DNA of 64,000 nt from Onthophagus taurus. Taxonomy: Eukaryota > Arthropoda > Insecta > Coleoptera > Scarabaeidae. The stretch is from positions 1 through 64,000 of the forward strand of contig NC_091976.1 of the NCBI RefSeq assembly GCF_036711975.1, in the 5' to 3' direction. Of the stretch, positions 31,401 to 42,300 are shown one piece after another. The translations under genes and the position numbers were made by a program. The notes below the pieces were generated by a model. It saw nothing but the letters and a program-made list of their open reading frames with translations, did not search any database and was not told the DNA's origin. Each line of letters opens with the position of its first letter. Position 1 is the first letter of the stretch.

Positions 31401-33495
31401 GAATGAGGGACATATGATTAGTCTCAAGATAATCTCTCATGAAATCAACGTATTTTTTATGTAACGACACATTTTTCAGTAGGCGATTTTCCAATAAAGT
31501 AAATCTTTTTAAGGCGATGTTGTATGAATTTCCCAGAACAGATTCATCCTTCTTGAAGGGTAAAGATACGATGAATCTTCCGGATACGTCTCGTCGATAA
31601 GTATTCTTGTAGTGATCTTCACATTGTTCTTCTTCTAAAGACATTGTTTTATTTTCAGAAATTGATTCCAATTCCCAAAAACGTTGAATTACTGAATCAA
31701 TAGAATCATCAGTCGTAGAAACGCAAGTTGATAATGAAGTCGATGTCGATAATTGAGATTTTCCCATTAATATCCATCCAAAGACGGAATGTAAAGCAAT
31801 AGGATCGTTCTGACCACCGCAGACACGACCACCAGTAAAAATTTGAGGAACTAATTCTGCTCCCAATAGTAGATCAACATCTTTGACTGAGGTATTATGT
31901 TCAGGATGAAAATCCAAACATTTAAGATGATCGTAAGAATTAATGATACGTGATAATGAAGGTTGAGCAGAACAAATAGACGGAGTAACAATGGCTTTCA
32001 GATCACAAGAGAAATTTTGGGATTGACAAGATTGAATCTTGCAATTAACGATGCCCTTATTACAAATTGATGTCATAGAGTTCAATCCATGAATCTCCAA
32101 TGAATGACTTTTACGTGGCAACCGAAGTCTTTGCGATAGTTTGGTGGTAATAAAATTAGACATGCTCCCAGAGTCTAATAAAGCTCTTGCCAAATGAAGT
32201 CGACCAAAATGATCACGAATCTGTACGAACGCGATAGGTAAAATGACCTGATGATTAGCGCCTTCTATGGATACGTTGCCATTATTACATGCAGTCGTCC
32301 CTACATGCATAGTTGGTTGCTTCTTAGTTTCAAAATGTAGCAATGTGTGATGACGTTGATCGCAGGAATGACAGCGATAATTGGATGTACAAGAACTTGT
32401 ATTGTGATTTTTGTTTAAGCAGTTGCGACAGAGATTGTGATCTCTTGCTATGGATAATCTTTCTGAAGCTGATTTTGCAAGAAACTTAGAACAACGATAT
32501 ATTGAATGTGATTCTGGGCATAATATGCATTTAAAAGATAGTTTTACATCTTCAGTTTTGAGGTTAACCGATGTTTTGCCACGATAATTTTGAAAAGGTT
32601 TGTTTTTGTTCATGGAAAGTTTATCAGATGTGAGTAACACTGAATTGAAAGCCTTTGCTTGGTTTTCTAGGAAATTAATTAATTGAAGGTATGTTGGAAT
32701 TTCAAAGGTGGTATGTTCGGATTCAAACTTGGTTTTTGTAGAAATGTTTAACTTCTGAAGAAGAATATTAAACAAAAGAAAGTCCCATTGATCAACGGGA
32801 AAATTAAGCATCCGAAAACCGTCTATATTTTCTTTGAAGGTATCTATTAAAAACCTAAAAGATTTCGATGACTCTTCTTGTATTGGTTTCAGAGCAACGA
32901 TCTCGTTAAAATATAAAGTAGCAAGATGACGTTTATTCTGGTACCTCCCCTTTAACGAGTTATAGGCAATTATATAGTTGTCATTGGTCACAGGAAGACC
33001 TTTTATTAAATTTAACGCTTCTCCGGACAGTGAAGTGAGAAGATATTGATATTTGGCTACGGCTGATAATGAATCATTGTCATTAATCATTGTATTAAAT
33101 AAATCGAAAAAGGTCGGCCAATTTTTGTAATTGCCGTCAAAAACAGGAATTATGATTTTGTTTAGTTTTGGACATGATTGCGGAATAGGAATAGGTGCAG
33201 GTGACGATTTATTTTTTATAAGGATCGATTTGATGGTAAAATAAGCTTTATCAACTTCTTTCCTTACCTCATCATGTTGTGGGAAGTCACCATCTGAGAT
33301 AAAACCCATGATCTGGTTGTGAATGTCTTGAAATTGATCATAAACAGTATCAACGCGGTCTGCCCGTGCAGAAAAGATACATTTATCTTCTTCCGAGATC
33401 AAGTTTTGGCCGTAGGTAAGAGTTTCATTTAATCTATTAAGCAAACTAGTCCTTTTTAAAACGGCCTTTTGTAATTTATCAGTTGTCGTTGTCAT
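28423..33495 (-). CDS. BEL/Pao gag-pol polyprotein
   Basis: 1690 residues in one frame. The Gag region has a DUF1759-like part (PVFDGNYKNWPTFFDLFN) and CX2C-type knuckles (~325-375, including CRNCLNKNHNTSSC). An aspartic protease with ALLDSGSMSNF lies near 435. The reverse transcriptase has YVDD near 845. RNase H shows LFCDASQTGYCAVAYL near 1020. The integrase has an H...H...CIRC zinc-binding part near 1340-1375 and then GVDFAGP, YSDQGTNF and NGLVEAGVK, giving the D, D and E residues (~1400-1510). The C-terminal DUF5641-type domain includes MGDMVVIKDE. All enzymatic motifs are intact. The start is the first ATG after a short leader. Length and order are typical of BEL/Pao. Confidence 0.93.
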   Translation of the reverse strand: MTTTTDKLQKAVLKRTSLLNRLNETLTYGQNLISEEDKCIFSARADRVDTVYDQFQDIHNQIMGFISDGDFPQHDEVRKEVDKAYFTIKSILIKNKSSPAPIPIPQSCPKLNKIIIPVFDGNYKNWPTFFDLFNTMINDNDSLSAVAKYQYLLTSLSGEALNLIKGLPVTNDNYIIAYNSLKGRYQNKRHLATLYFNEIVALKPIQEESSKSFRFLIDTFKENIDGFRMLNFPVDQWDFLLFNILLQKLNISTKTKFESEHTTFEIPTYLQLINFLENQAKAFNSVLLTSDKLSMNKNKPFQNYRGKTSVNLKTEDVKLSFKCILCPESHSIYRCSKFLAKSASERLSIARDHNLCRNCLNKNHNTSSCTSNYRCHSCDQRHHTLLHFETKKQPTMHVGTTACNNGNVSIEGANHQVILPIAFVQIRDHFGRLHLARALLDSGSMSNFITTKLSQRLRLPRKSHSLEIHGLNSMTSICNKGIVNCKIQSCQSQNFSCDLKAIVTPSICSAQPSLSRIINSYDHLKCLDFHPEHNTSVKDVDLLLGAELVPQIFTGGRVCGGQNDPIALHSVFGWILMGKSQLSTSTSLSTCVSTTDDSIDSVIQRFWELESISENKTMSLEEEQCEDHYKNTYRRDVSGRFIVSLPFKKDESVLGNSYNIALKRFTLLENRLLKNVSLHKKYVDFMRDYLETNHMSLIPSPDITSIKYYIPHHCIIRDDNQLSKFRVVFDASALSSNGKSLNDVLLIGPKLQQSIVNILINFRFFKYAFTCDIQQMYRQILISPSDRTFQNILWRFSPEEPVQSYQLNTVTYGVSSAPFLALRTILELANVYSNDYPKASHVLKHNVYVDDIVTGASTINETLTLQQELINLLNKGGFKLRKWASNNLDVLTAVSESDLQRPISMDYDETCSVKVLGLQWDPCSDQFSFSYTSHESPCNKRTILSDIARIFDPLGFLTPCTFKAKHFIQQLWSLHLDWDESPPSSIHSEWKTFKHNLSLLSDIHLPRLIIPDQPEHIQLHLFCDASQTGYCAVAYLRCSTSNLITTSFVCAKSRVAPLKTISVPRLELCGATLLADLFSSITNTLSNLPVDLVVAWTDSQVVLHWLHSAPCRWKIFVANRVSHIQNALPPSSWRYVPSHDNPADCGSRGLCPSQLSSFNLWWNGPSWLKEDSDQWPVNPIFKYENNEAIAKESKPILVNCGENQTHFLDHLLTKFSSLSKIQRIISYIRRFILLSKKNRNVNLFSSFSQFELQDSLHVLIKHVQNQHFSCVFNALIKNQLVTKPFRKLTPFIDRDGLLRVGGRLRHSDIPYEHKHPLLLPCDSRLSELIIETIHREYLHPGQRTLHGLLAQRYWILSPRRAIHRVLFKCIRCFRMNPRPQVPLMADLPKYRISEVKAFSAAGVDFAGPIRTTMNRSRGSRSVKSYLCIFLCMSTKAVHLELVTDLTTDAFIAALRRFLSRRGNCINLYSDQGTNFIGANNKLKEIAEATGSTFGIQWHFHPPGAPHFNGLVEAGVKSVKSHLLRVIGEQILTFEEVYTVITQIEAVLNSRPLCPLSSDPNDLLPLTPSHFLCLEPLNVELPSPDFTKSPINRLDRWNLLQRMVQDFWGRWRTEYLHTLQQRMKWNKITPMIKMGDMVVIKDEQRPPLQWTIGRVVEIHPAQDGVVRVVVVKTANGRLMRPVAKLSVLPVN

Positions 33496-33713
33496 GGTGA
33501 ATAAATAAATTCAAAATAAACGAAATTAAATATAAATTAAGGGAAAAGGAATCTCGGAAACAGCGTCGTGCGTCCGGATCACCCCAAGGTACCGGGAATT
33601 AAAGCGCGGCAACGAAGGGCCCAACAACGCACGCTGGCGAAGATGTTTCCGATAACCGGGGAAAAGAGAAAATACCGACAATCCGGTAATACCGACAATC
33701 CGGTAATACCGAC

Positions 33714-33732
33714 AATCCGGCTCGAAGGACCA
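33714..33732 (-). other. Primer-binding site (tRNA-Tyr type) of the BEL/Pao element
   Basis: The + strand reads AATCCGGCTCGAAGGACCA, equal to the 3' end of animal tRNA-Tyr with CCA (from memory of the tRNA-Tyr acceptor CCTTCGA...TCGAAGG). It lies two bases from the 5' LTR end, the normal primer-binding position. The leader beside it (33671-33720) contains three copies of a 17-bp unit, AATACCGACAATCCGGT, which repeat part of the primer-site flank. Confidence 0.75.
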
Positions 33733-33734
33733 AA

Positions 33735-33955
33735 TGTTCGCGCGACAAATGTCGGGAATAATTGTAGGTGTTGGTTCGAAGAAAAATTGGAAATTTCTTA
33801 CTTGAATTGGGGTTCTATCTTCCGAGGATCGAATAAAAGGCGTCGTTTTAATAACGAATACAATAATGGCTGCTTGTTTTATTTGTAACATTTGAAAATC
33901 GACAAAATTGTCATGGTTACATAAAATTTGGTTCGTTATTTGGGTTGCCTAAACA
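33735..33955 (-). repeat. 5' LTR of the BEL/Pao element
   Basis: 221 bp, identical to the copy at 28075-28295. The minus strand begins TGTTTAGGCAACCC and ends CGCGCGAACA. The right edge is followed by TTAAC, the target duplication. Confidence 0.92.
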
Positions 33956-34187
33956 TTAACTAAATTAACTAAGTACTACGGAAATAGGAAATACGGTTTA
34001 TTAGTTTTCAACAAAGTCCATTTTGCGTAAATATAAACATTTTCAAGTTCTTATCGTAACAAAGTAATGTAAAATATGTTAAGTGAAACTAGAAAACCAA
34101 CCGTTCAGTACGTAAAATCTGAATGTTCCATCACTACACGTTATTTTCCTTCTACTTTAACGGATAGTTTTAATAATTATCACCGAG

Positions 34188-35696
34188 ATGATTTTGAATC
34201 CAAAAAAAGGTGAAAACGGTCAAGAAATTAATTTAAACGGGAAAAATGTCGCGCTCAAAGAATGCCTGGGTATTCGTCACGTACAAATTTTAATGGTATT
34301 CCTGCTAACTTTTATATCGTTCGGTATGAAAGTAAATCTTTCGATTGGGATCGTTGCAATAACGGATGACAAAGTGAATCCGGGAATTCCGGTAAGTATA
34401 AGTTAAAACTTTAAAGTTTAAAATTTAAAATCAGTTTTTTAGACGTTCCACTGGAATACAGAAGAGAAAGGTTTATTACTATCAGCGATTTTCGTAGGCT
34501 ATGTTCTGCCACAAATTTTCGCAGGGATTTTAGCAAAAAGATACGGTTCCAAGTGGATACTTACATTTTCGATGGGATTCTGTGCTTTATTTACTTGCGC
34601 TATCCCGAAATCTGCTGAATTTGGTGTTTGGGCGTGCATTTTGTGTCGATTTCTACAAGGTTTATGTCAAGGATTCTTTTTTCCTTGTGTGCATAATTTG
34701 ATAAGTTTATGGATACCTTGCAATGAACGATCTACAATGGGGTCTTTTATTTATTCCGGTAAAAAAGTTTAATATTATTATTTAATAGGCAACTTAAATA
34801 ACGTTATAAATTATATTTTTTTAGGTTGTACCCTTGGAATTGTAATTGGCATGTTATTAACAGGCGAATTATCTGCGTCTATTTACGGTTGGCCAAGCGC
34901 ATTTTACATTTACGCATTATTTGGATTTATCTGGATGTTTGTTTGGGCGTTTATCGGCGAGAGTTCACCTAAAAACCATAAGAATATATCCATCGAAGAA
35001 AAACTGTACATCATAAACAGTTACGGCTATTCTTGTACCGATAAATCAAAGAAAATCTTAACGCCTTGGAAGGAAATTTTTATTTCGCGTCCTTTTTGGG
35101 GCCTTTTAATTGTTCATTGCGGACAAATGTGGAGTTATTTTACATTAATGAACGAACTTCCAACGTATATGAATACAATTTTGAAATTTGATATTAAAGA
35201 AAACGGGGTTGTTATAGCTTTAGCTTATTTTGTTGCTTGGATAGCTTCTTTTCCGTTTGCTATCGGTACGGATTTTATTATAAATAGGAAAATGTTGAGT
35301 ATTGGAAATGCAAGAAAAATTGCGACATCGATTGGTTTATTCGGGCCAGCTATAATTTTTTTAATCATATCTGGAGTTGATGACTTAACTACTATAAAGG
35401 TTGTTGTTTTAATAATGACCGGTTTAAGCATGAATTCAGCTACACTTTCGGGGTTTCAATTAAACCATATCGATATATCTCAAAATCACGCTGGCACTTT
35501 AATGGGAATCACAAATAGTTGCGCTAATTTATGTGGAATTATCACGCCGATAATTGTTGATATAATCGTAGTTGATGAGTACGATCCGACTCAGTGGGAT
35601 GAAATTTTTTTACTCTCAGCTGGAATTTATTTAATATCTGGCATGTTTTACATAGCTTTTGGATCTGGAGAAATTCAAGAATGGGATAAAATCTAG
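34188..35696 (+). CDS. SLC17-like major facilitator transporter (inorganic phosphate cotransporter/sialin type), three exons
   Basis: Exons 34188-34391, 34443-34758 and 34825-35696 join in frame to 463 residues. Introns are 51 and 66 bp, with donors GTAAGT and GTAAAA and acceptors TTTTTTAG and TTTTTTTAG. The N-terminus is cytosolic, followed by a first membrane helix (VQILMVFLLTFISFGM). The exon 1-2 junction leads into FHWNTEEKGLLLSAIFVGYV, then RYGSKW, RFLQGLCQGFFFPCVHNL and W.P..ERS, the usual SLC17 signatures. Later come NISIEEKLYI, PWKEIFISRPFW, YFTLMNELPTYM and LKFDIKENG. Length and order match insect putative inorganic phosphate cotransporters (about 12 membrane helices, plasma membrane). 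The substrate cannot be told from sequence. It looks intact and is the first host gene from the telomere. Confidence 0.85.
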
Positions 35697-35732
35697 TGAT
35701 ATAAGGAAATGTTATACAAGTTATTTTCGTTA

Positions 35733-35942
35733 TAAGTCCGGTAGGTGACTTGTAACAGTACGAGTTATTATTTGAGTATACATACTATTTAACGGGTACT
35801 ATTACAAGACCTAGCGGACATGTATCGTATAACATTTTATTTTATACTGTCGAGTCCGGTTAAACAGCAATTACGATTATATAACATTTACTTATTTCAA
35901 AATTTAAAAATGACATTATAGTTTGACACTTACCGGACTTTG
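35733..35942. mobile_element. Possible 210-bp MITE just 3' of the transporter gene
   Basis: AAGTCCGGTAGGTGACTTG at the left and, inverted, AAAGTCCGGTAAGTGTC at the right form ~16-bp imperfect inverted ends. No clear target duplication was found. It lies 36 bp beyond the stop codon, so it may form part of the transporter 3' UTR. Confidence 0.45.
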
Positions 35943-36499
35943 ATGATGTAAACATCAATATACAAGAAACTGTCATTTTTAATTTTTATTATAAAATATA
36001 ATAAAATAATAGTAGTCGTTTCGTTTTAACATCATAAAAAAGTACTTACAAATATAATACCTACTTAGACGAATATGATGAAAATGGTCACCGGAACACC
36101 TTGAAACACCTGTCTATTTGAAGCAATTTATTACAATATCACCTAATGGCTATTATTTAGTACCAATTCGGATTGCAAACTCGGGGAGAGGACAGTACGT
36201 TGCCTGTCTGGAACGCAGCATCTTTTTCGATTGGACGGAACCTCCCTCACCCCGCATAGCTTATTTCTGTTTCTTTTTATAAATTAAAATTCGCTTCACT
36301 AACATTCACTAAGCTTCGGTGAACGGAGTCGATGTCAGCGTCGCTTAGTAGGCAGGAGGAATATTACTTTAAAAAATCGTATCTCACGATCGAAATGAGA
36401 TATCAGGATGAATAGGAACCAAATTAAAAACCATTTAATTGACGATAAATGAGTTGAAAATTAATTTCGTGTTTCTGCAAATTTAGGGCATATGTATAC
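35943..36499. other. Intergenic DNA with a dispersed repeat word
   Basis: No gene is seen. GTCGATGTCAGCGTCGCT at 36330-36347 repeats 21038-21055. A GC-richer stretch lies at 36190-36255. Confidence 0.5.
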
Positions 36500-36832
36500 C
36501 AAGATTAGGAGTCTGTCTTAAAAATCGATGATTTTTTTTAATCGATAGGAAATGAGTCAAAAGAGGCGTTAATGATAAAAAAAAGTGCGGAAAAGTGTAG
36601 TACTTACCGAAAAATCACTTTAAAGTTGCGATTTGACGTTTCGTTTTGGAAGTTAAAAGCAATGTTAAATATGCATTTTCGTACTAAATCCTAACCTGAA
36701 ATTGTTTAAGTTATTTATAAACTTATTGAGATTACAACATATTTTCGGATGAAAACCTTATTTCTTAGGCTATCAATGCATAACGACAATTACCTGTCGT
36801 TAGAATTGTTTCTACCAAATGTGTGTTAATAG

Positions 36833-38553
36833 CAGGGACTAAGAACGGAACGAAAACGAGAACGAAAGAACGAAATGAACCGAATAATTTATAAGAACGA
36901 AAACGGAAACAAAAACGAAATTTTTATTTTTCGTTCATGATTGAAAACGAAATAAATAATTTCGGTTACCGGTTTTAACCGGTTTAATGACACAATATTT
37001 TTGTAACCTACTCCTACATATCGGTGATGCAAGTTTAAGAAAATTTATTGGAAGATGTCTTGCTTCTTAGATTAAATAGTTACAATTAATTTTTATATAA
37101 ATATATTCATATATACTAAAATTAATAATTATCCTGTGATTTACTTTAGAATATATCTTTAATTTAATTAACTAAAATTTTTATTTATTTTGGAATGCTG
37201 AATTATTTATATACAGGTGATTCACATAAAAACCGACATAGAACAGAGACATGTAGAGGATAATAAATTAAGACGATTTAACTCAACTTATCTCTATACT
37301 AAATTGAACTCCTGAGGAGTTATAGGTCTTCAAAGTTGGGTCTTAAATTTTTAAAACATTGAATATCTTCGTAATACATTAAGTTAGAAAAACCAAATTT
37401 GGTATACGTTATGAGTGTACCGAGGGTATTAATTGGTAGCAAGTTTAGACCAATTGAGGCATTTGAAAGGGTTGATTACGGGTGATGGTCCCCTAAATTT
37501 TGACAGATTTTTTTAACCTTTTGGTGGATTTAACACATTATTACCTGATTTCATGTGGAATTTAATTCAAAAACTTTTTTTACTCTTATTATTTTTTAAA
37601 AACATTGTCGTTTTCATAGAAAACTTAAATAATTAAACCCACGTATTTCGTAATGTTGCTTAAAATAAGCGAAAATTCACTAGTCGGCTATGAAATGTAT
37701 TACAAAGATATTGAACTTTTTAAAAATTTAAGAGCCAACTTTGAAGACCTATAACTCCTCAGGGGTACAACTTAGTATAGAGGTAAGTTACGTTAAATCA
37801 TCTTAATTTATTGTCCTCTACATGTCCCTGCTCTGTGTCGGTTCTTATGTGAATCACCCTGTATATTTTTACTATAAAATAAATATGTTAAAAATTTTTT
37901 TCTCTTATTTTTAATAATAATAATAACTTTATTTACAAATAACCAAAAATTAACCATAACACAAAATTTTTAAATAAGTAAAAGTTAATTGAAATAAAGC
38001 AAGATCAGAGAGAAAAGAAACAAATATTATTATTTAAAATATGAAGCAAAAAAAATCTGTCACTGGCATACCACTAAACTGCATAGCAGTTTGTGCGTGG
38101 TTTTCAAGTAACTAAATTTAATGGGAATAAATGAAAGAAACTAAAACAGATTCGTGCCTCTCCAATACAGACACGGTCCCAAACAATTCATTCTAAATTT
38201 TATTTTTAATATTTATAAAAAGCAAATATGCCATCATCACTTAAAATGCAGTTGATTGAAATTTTTAACATTTAAGTTTTTAAAAGCATAAATTTTATGT
38301 TAGTAATTTTTGCCAGCTATGATTAAAATTATGACAAGTGACTTATTTGTCAAATATAAAAAAAAATTAAAAAAAGCATGTTGGCATACTTTTATTAGAA
38401 AAATAGTAAAAAACCGGTTTTAACCGTTATTTCATTTCGGTTCACGAAAATGAAAACGATATTTTTTGGGTGTGAACGAAAAGAACGAAAACGAAATTTT
38501 TCGTTTTCGTTCTGATCGGAAACGAACAAAATACTTTTCGTTTTTAGTCCCTG
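36833..38553. mobile_element. Nonautonomous hAT-type element with 8-bp target duplication
   Basis: 1,721 bp. The left end CAGGGACTAAGAACGGAACG and the inverted right end CAGGGACTAAAAACGAAAAG form terminal inverted repeats. The 8-bp direct repeat GTTAATAG flanks it at 36825-36832 and 38554-38561. Subterminal zones are rich in GAACGAAAACGAAA words in inverted orientation. No transposase frame is present. It cuts the left arm of the 5.1-kb element and itself carries a mariner-type MITE. Confidence 0.85.
37214..37861. mobile_element. Mariner-type MITE (TA target) nested in the hAT element
   Basis: 648 bp with ~130-bp inverted ends starting CAGG(G)TGATTCACATAA and flanked by TA (37212-37213 and 37862-37863). 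The ends share AACCGACA, CATGTAGAGGA, CTCTATACTAA and GAGGAGTTATAGGTCTTC. A decayed relative lies at ~15820-16285 beside the telomere. Confidence 0.8.
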
Positions 38554-40327
38554 GTTAATAGACTTTGTGTTAATAGATTGTGTATCAATTGATCTGTCAA
38601 ACGACTGAAATATCTTTATATTGTAAATATAAATGATAAATAAGTATAATAGCTTATTTAATAGTATCTTACTTAAGTTAAAATAGTGAATTATTAATTA
38701 AAATATATTAAAAAAGACGTGTACGTGGTTACAAAATAACAATAAAAAAATAACCCGTGTGACGATGGCAACAAACTGTGTGTTTAACCAAATGACAATT
38801 ACAACTGACAACACAAACAATGTTAACCGTGTATTTTCACACAATGTTAACAATGTTTTCTTTAAGTGGTGATAACTCGTAAACGATGTACCCGATGATC
38901 AAGATTTATACGTCACTCGATTCGTCATAGTGTCTTCTATCGAAATCACAAAATGCCCAATTTCAATTCTCTACCGTTAACTTTATACAGCCCTCGGAAT
39001 GACACCGTACCGGCTGTTGTTTATGCACGTGTGAACGCTCGAAAGTCTAGCCCACAATATAAAAAAATTAATTTAAATTAAATCGACTATAATTAGAGAA
39101 CAGTTTGACGGATATTAATGTTTTATATCTCAATCGAAAGTTTGTGTTTGGCTGAATGCTGTTATCGAAATGCCCGATTCGAAATATTTAAGGATTTTGA
39201 TTAAAATACAACAAACGAATTAATTAAACACATTAATTATCTCCTTAACTAATTGACCAATTTTAGTCAACATCTCGATTGAAAGTATGATCTACAATGA
39301 ATGCGAAGGTGGAAATGCCAGATTTCAAAATTTACTAATTATGTGCGTACAGCCATTGAAATGACCCCGCGAGAGATTTCGAATCGGGCATTTCCACTTT
39401 CGTATTGGTCAAAGATTAAGCTTTCGAATGAGATATTGTTGATCGAAATCGGTTGACTGGTTTTCTTGTTATAATCAAAATACTATACATGTAAAATCCT
39501 ATCTAATTGGGGGCTAGAAAAATTTGGGGCTAACCTCGCATAGGTCATAATGACTAAGTACCTGTCGTTAGATAGACTGTGTGTCTATTAACTATGTACA
39601 AGGGTGTCGCCAGATAGGAGCAGAGATAGATTCGGAAAAAAAATTGAATAGAATATAAGATACAAATAGATTCTAAAAATCTATTTGAAATGTTAATAAT
39701 CTGTTATCGCATTTAAATAGAGAGCATGAGAACTAAATAAGTTTAGAATTGAGATTCACACTTTTTAAATTTGACATAATATTAATTTAATTTTTTAAAT
39801 TTGTTATTAAAAGACTTCAAACCACTTAAATATTATAATTAGGATACTTATTAGTTAGTTTAACGTTATTTTGGAACTTAATAACACATATTATTGATGA
39901 AAATCCCTTGCGTACTTAGAAAGTTTTAACATCAAAAGTTCATAACGTAGGGTGAAATATTCGTCAAATCCTTTGGTCAAATCTGAATGAGAAGAATAAT
40001 AAACCTTATTTTGGAGAAATTCAAAAGATTAAGGTAGAAATGCAATTGATGGGTACTTGTGGGTGTGCAATGGGCACGTTTCCACTCGGAAACAAAAAAG
40101 AAGGAAGTACGGTAAGGTTGTATCGTTTCGAACAGGTAACTTTTTTGCATATTTTAAGTTACAAATCCATCGAATCCACCTGGCCTCATGCGAAAAGTAG
40201 TATATCAACATCTGGCCGTACTAAAAGTCATCTCTCAGGGAATCTTGCCAGATATATTTTCCACAAATCGTGCACAGCGAAGAAGAATCTGTACTTAACT
40301 TACAAAGCGGTGGCTCTGTACTTAGAT

Positions 40328-41011
40328 TAAATAGCTTAAAATTACCAAACTTCAAGCCTTTGTGCAATTGTTATCAAACCGAATTTTAAAAAACTATTAT
40401 CACACTCAGAAAGAGCGCTCTTTAATTTATCTTAATCCGGGTTTTTGTTGGTAAATATCTATCGGCGTCATGCTTAAATCGCCCTTAATATACATCCCTA
40501 CACGCAAAAATACTTAATTACTATTCCTTTAAACAACTTTCTTATTTGATAGGAGGAAAACTATAGAAGTATAGATCTATCTTATCTACAATTTCTGCTC
40601 TTTCTAATGATGTATAACACGCGGCTATCGCTGCTTGGTGATAGAGTTTTTTCCTGGTGATATAAGAAAGTTATTGATCCCAACAATGTTTAAAAGTAGC
40701 TAAAACGTGTGAATTTGATAATTTTTTGACCAAAAACGTCCTTGTGCAAGTCTATAACTTCAAGATATACTTCTATAGCTTTCCTCATATCAAATAAGAA
40801 AGTTGTTTAGAGGTAGAGCAATTAAACATTTCTGTGTATAGAGATGTATATTAAAGGTGATTTAACCATGATTCTAATATATATTGACCGACAAAACCCG
40901 AATTAAGATATTTGAAGGAGCATTCTTTCTGATTGTGAACACAGTTTTTTAAAATTCGGTTTGATAACAATTGCACAAGGGCTTGAAGTTTGGTAATATT
41001 AAGCTATTTTA
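40328..41011. mobile_element. Foldback element nested in the 5.1-kb transposon
   Basis: 684 bp. Both ends read TAAATAGCTTAAAATTACC-like, then AAACTTCAAGCC, TTGTGCAATTGTTATCAAAC and CGAATTTTAAAAAACT, in inverted orientation. Inner inverted words (CTTTCTTATTTGATA and relatives) continue the fold. It is noncoding. Confidence 0.75.
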
Positions 41012-41626
41012 CGTACAGAGCGGTGTTCTTCATCTTTTATTGATCTTAACATCAACATATCGGCAAGCGAGGACCGACGATTTCATAGAGAAAGAATCAA
41101 GCTTTCAAATGGTGTATTTAGTTTTCCGCTATCTCTAATAATAAGAAAGATATCAGCTAATAAAATAGATATGAAATTACGGGTAAAAGTTTGTTGCTAT
41201 CGTCACAAGGGTTATTTATTTATTTTTATTTTGTAACCATGTATAACCATGTGTAACACATGTCTTTTTTAATAACTATTTTAATTTAAGTAAACTACTA
41301 TTAAATAAGCTACTATACTTATTTATATTTACAACATAAAGATATTTCAGTCGTTTGACAGATCAATTGATACACAATCTATTAACACAAAGTCTATTAA
41401 CACACATTTTGCTAGAAACAATTCTATCTAACGACAGTTAATTGTCGTTATGCATTGATAGCCTAAGAAATAAGGTTTTCATCCGAAAATATGTTGTAAT
41501 CTCAATAAGTTTAGTGAAAATAACTTTTTATTTTGTGCATGGGTATCTATCATTAACGCCTCTTTTGACTCATTTCCTATCGATAAAAAAAAAATAATCG
41601 ATTTTTAAGACAGACTCCTAATCTTG

Positions 41627-42300
41627 AATTATTCTTTTTTTTTAGCTTATGATTGTTTTAATTCATTCCTACGTTATTTTTGATACGTTCAAGTTGTAAT
41701 CACCAAGTTTAAAAAACTCATATCTCAAACAGTAATTAAGATATCGAGACGTAATAAAAGCCATTTTATAGCAAATTTAACGCAGTTTTAACGTACCAAA
41801 AATAATTCCTTTATTCCTATAAATCCCGATGATACGATTTTTTCAATACATCTCTGTCATTATTTCGGTTATATTAGGTAGACACAAAGTTTCTCGATAT
41901 CTATATTATTTATGCATCTGAAGGCAAAAGTGCAAGAGAACAATATTGTTAAGAATGAAATTTGCTACATCTTTCTAAAAGTCTTTTTGTAATACGCTCT
42001 GATATCCCAATGTTACCATTAATAACTTGTAAAACAACGAAATTCATCAAATTGCAACAGGAAAAGAAAACAATAAAATTGGCTACAACTTTTGTTCTAA
42101 AAGTTTTCTTGTAGACTCCCGAGTATTACTATTAATAACTTAAAAAAGGAATAAATTATCGAATATTTAAGCAAATATACAAGAGAGCAAAATTATTAGG
42201 AATAAAGTTTGTTGCAACTTTTGTTGTTAAAGTTTTTTATAACATGCTCCCATTCCCTAGTGTTACCATTAACATCTTGTAAAACTAATAATTTTTTTAC
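41627..42300. repeat. AT-rich DNA with ~120-bp imperfect tandem repeat (three copies)
   Basis: From ~41930, three units share GCTACA(A)CTTTT..TAAAAGT, a TGTAATAC/TGTAGACT word, GTTACCATTAATAACTTG and an AAATT..GCAA..AA(G)A(A)AACAA stretch, with markers near 41968, 42091 and 42210. Copies are diverged. Confidence 0.6.

Larger units (their letters stand above)
28075..33955 (-). mobile_element. Intact BEL/Pao LTR retrotransposon
   Basis: A 5,881-bp minus-strand element. The two LTRs (28075-28295 and 33735-33955, 221 bp each, TGTTTAGG...CGCGAACA on the coding strand) are identical by eye. They are flanked by a 5-bp duplication TTAAC (28070-28074 and 33956-33960). Identical LTRs and an open polyprotein show recent insertion. 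It ends 232 bp before the start codon of the transporter at 34188, transcribing away from it. There is no env-like frame; the polyprotein stops 127 bp before the 3' LTR. Confidence 0.95.
36500..41626. mobile_element. 5.1-kb noncoding DNA transposon with long inverted ends, carrying nested elements
   Basis: Inverted arms start at the outer ends with CAAGATTAGGAGTCTGTCTT. The left arm is 36500-38777 and the right arm 41193-41626, about 435 bp when inserted DNA is removed. Matching inner blocks include CATCCGAAAATATGTTGTAA, AACTGACAGGTAATTGTCGTT-like words, GTCGTTTGACAGATCAATTG and GTGACGATGGCAACAAAC. The left arm is split by the hAT-type element at 36833-38553. The interior has no open frame with protein character and contains a second foldback (40328-41011). 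No target duplication was identified for the outer element. Confidence 0.7.

Noticed and set aside
40040-40330. 96-aa plus-strand frame
   Set aside because: Lies within the noncoding 5.1-kb transposon and has no domain or homologue that I recognise.
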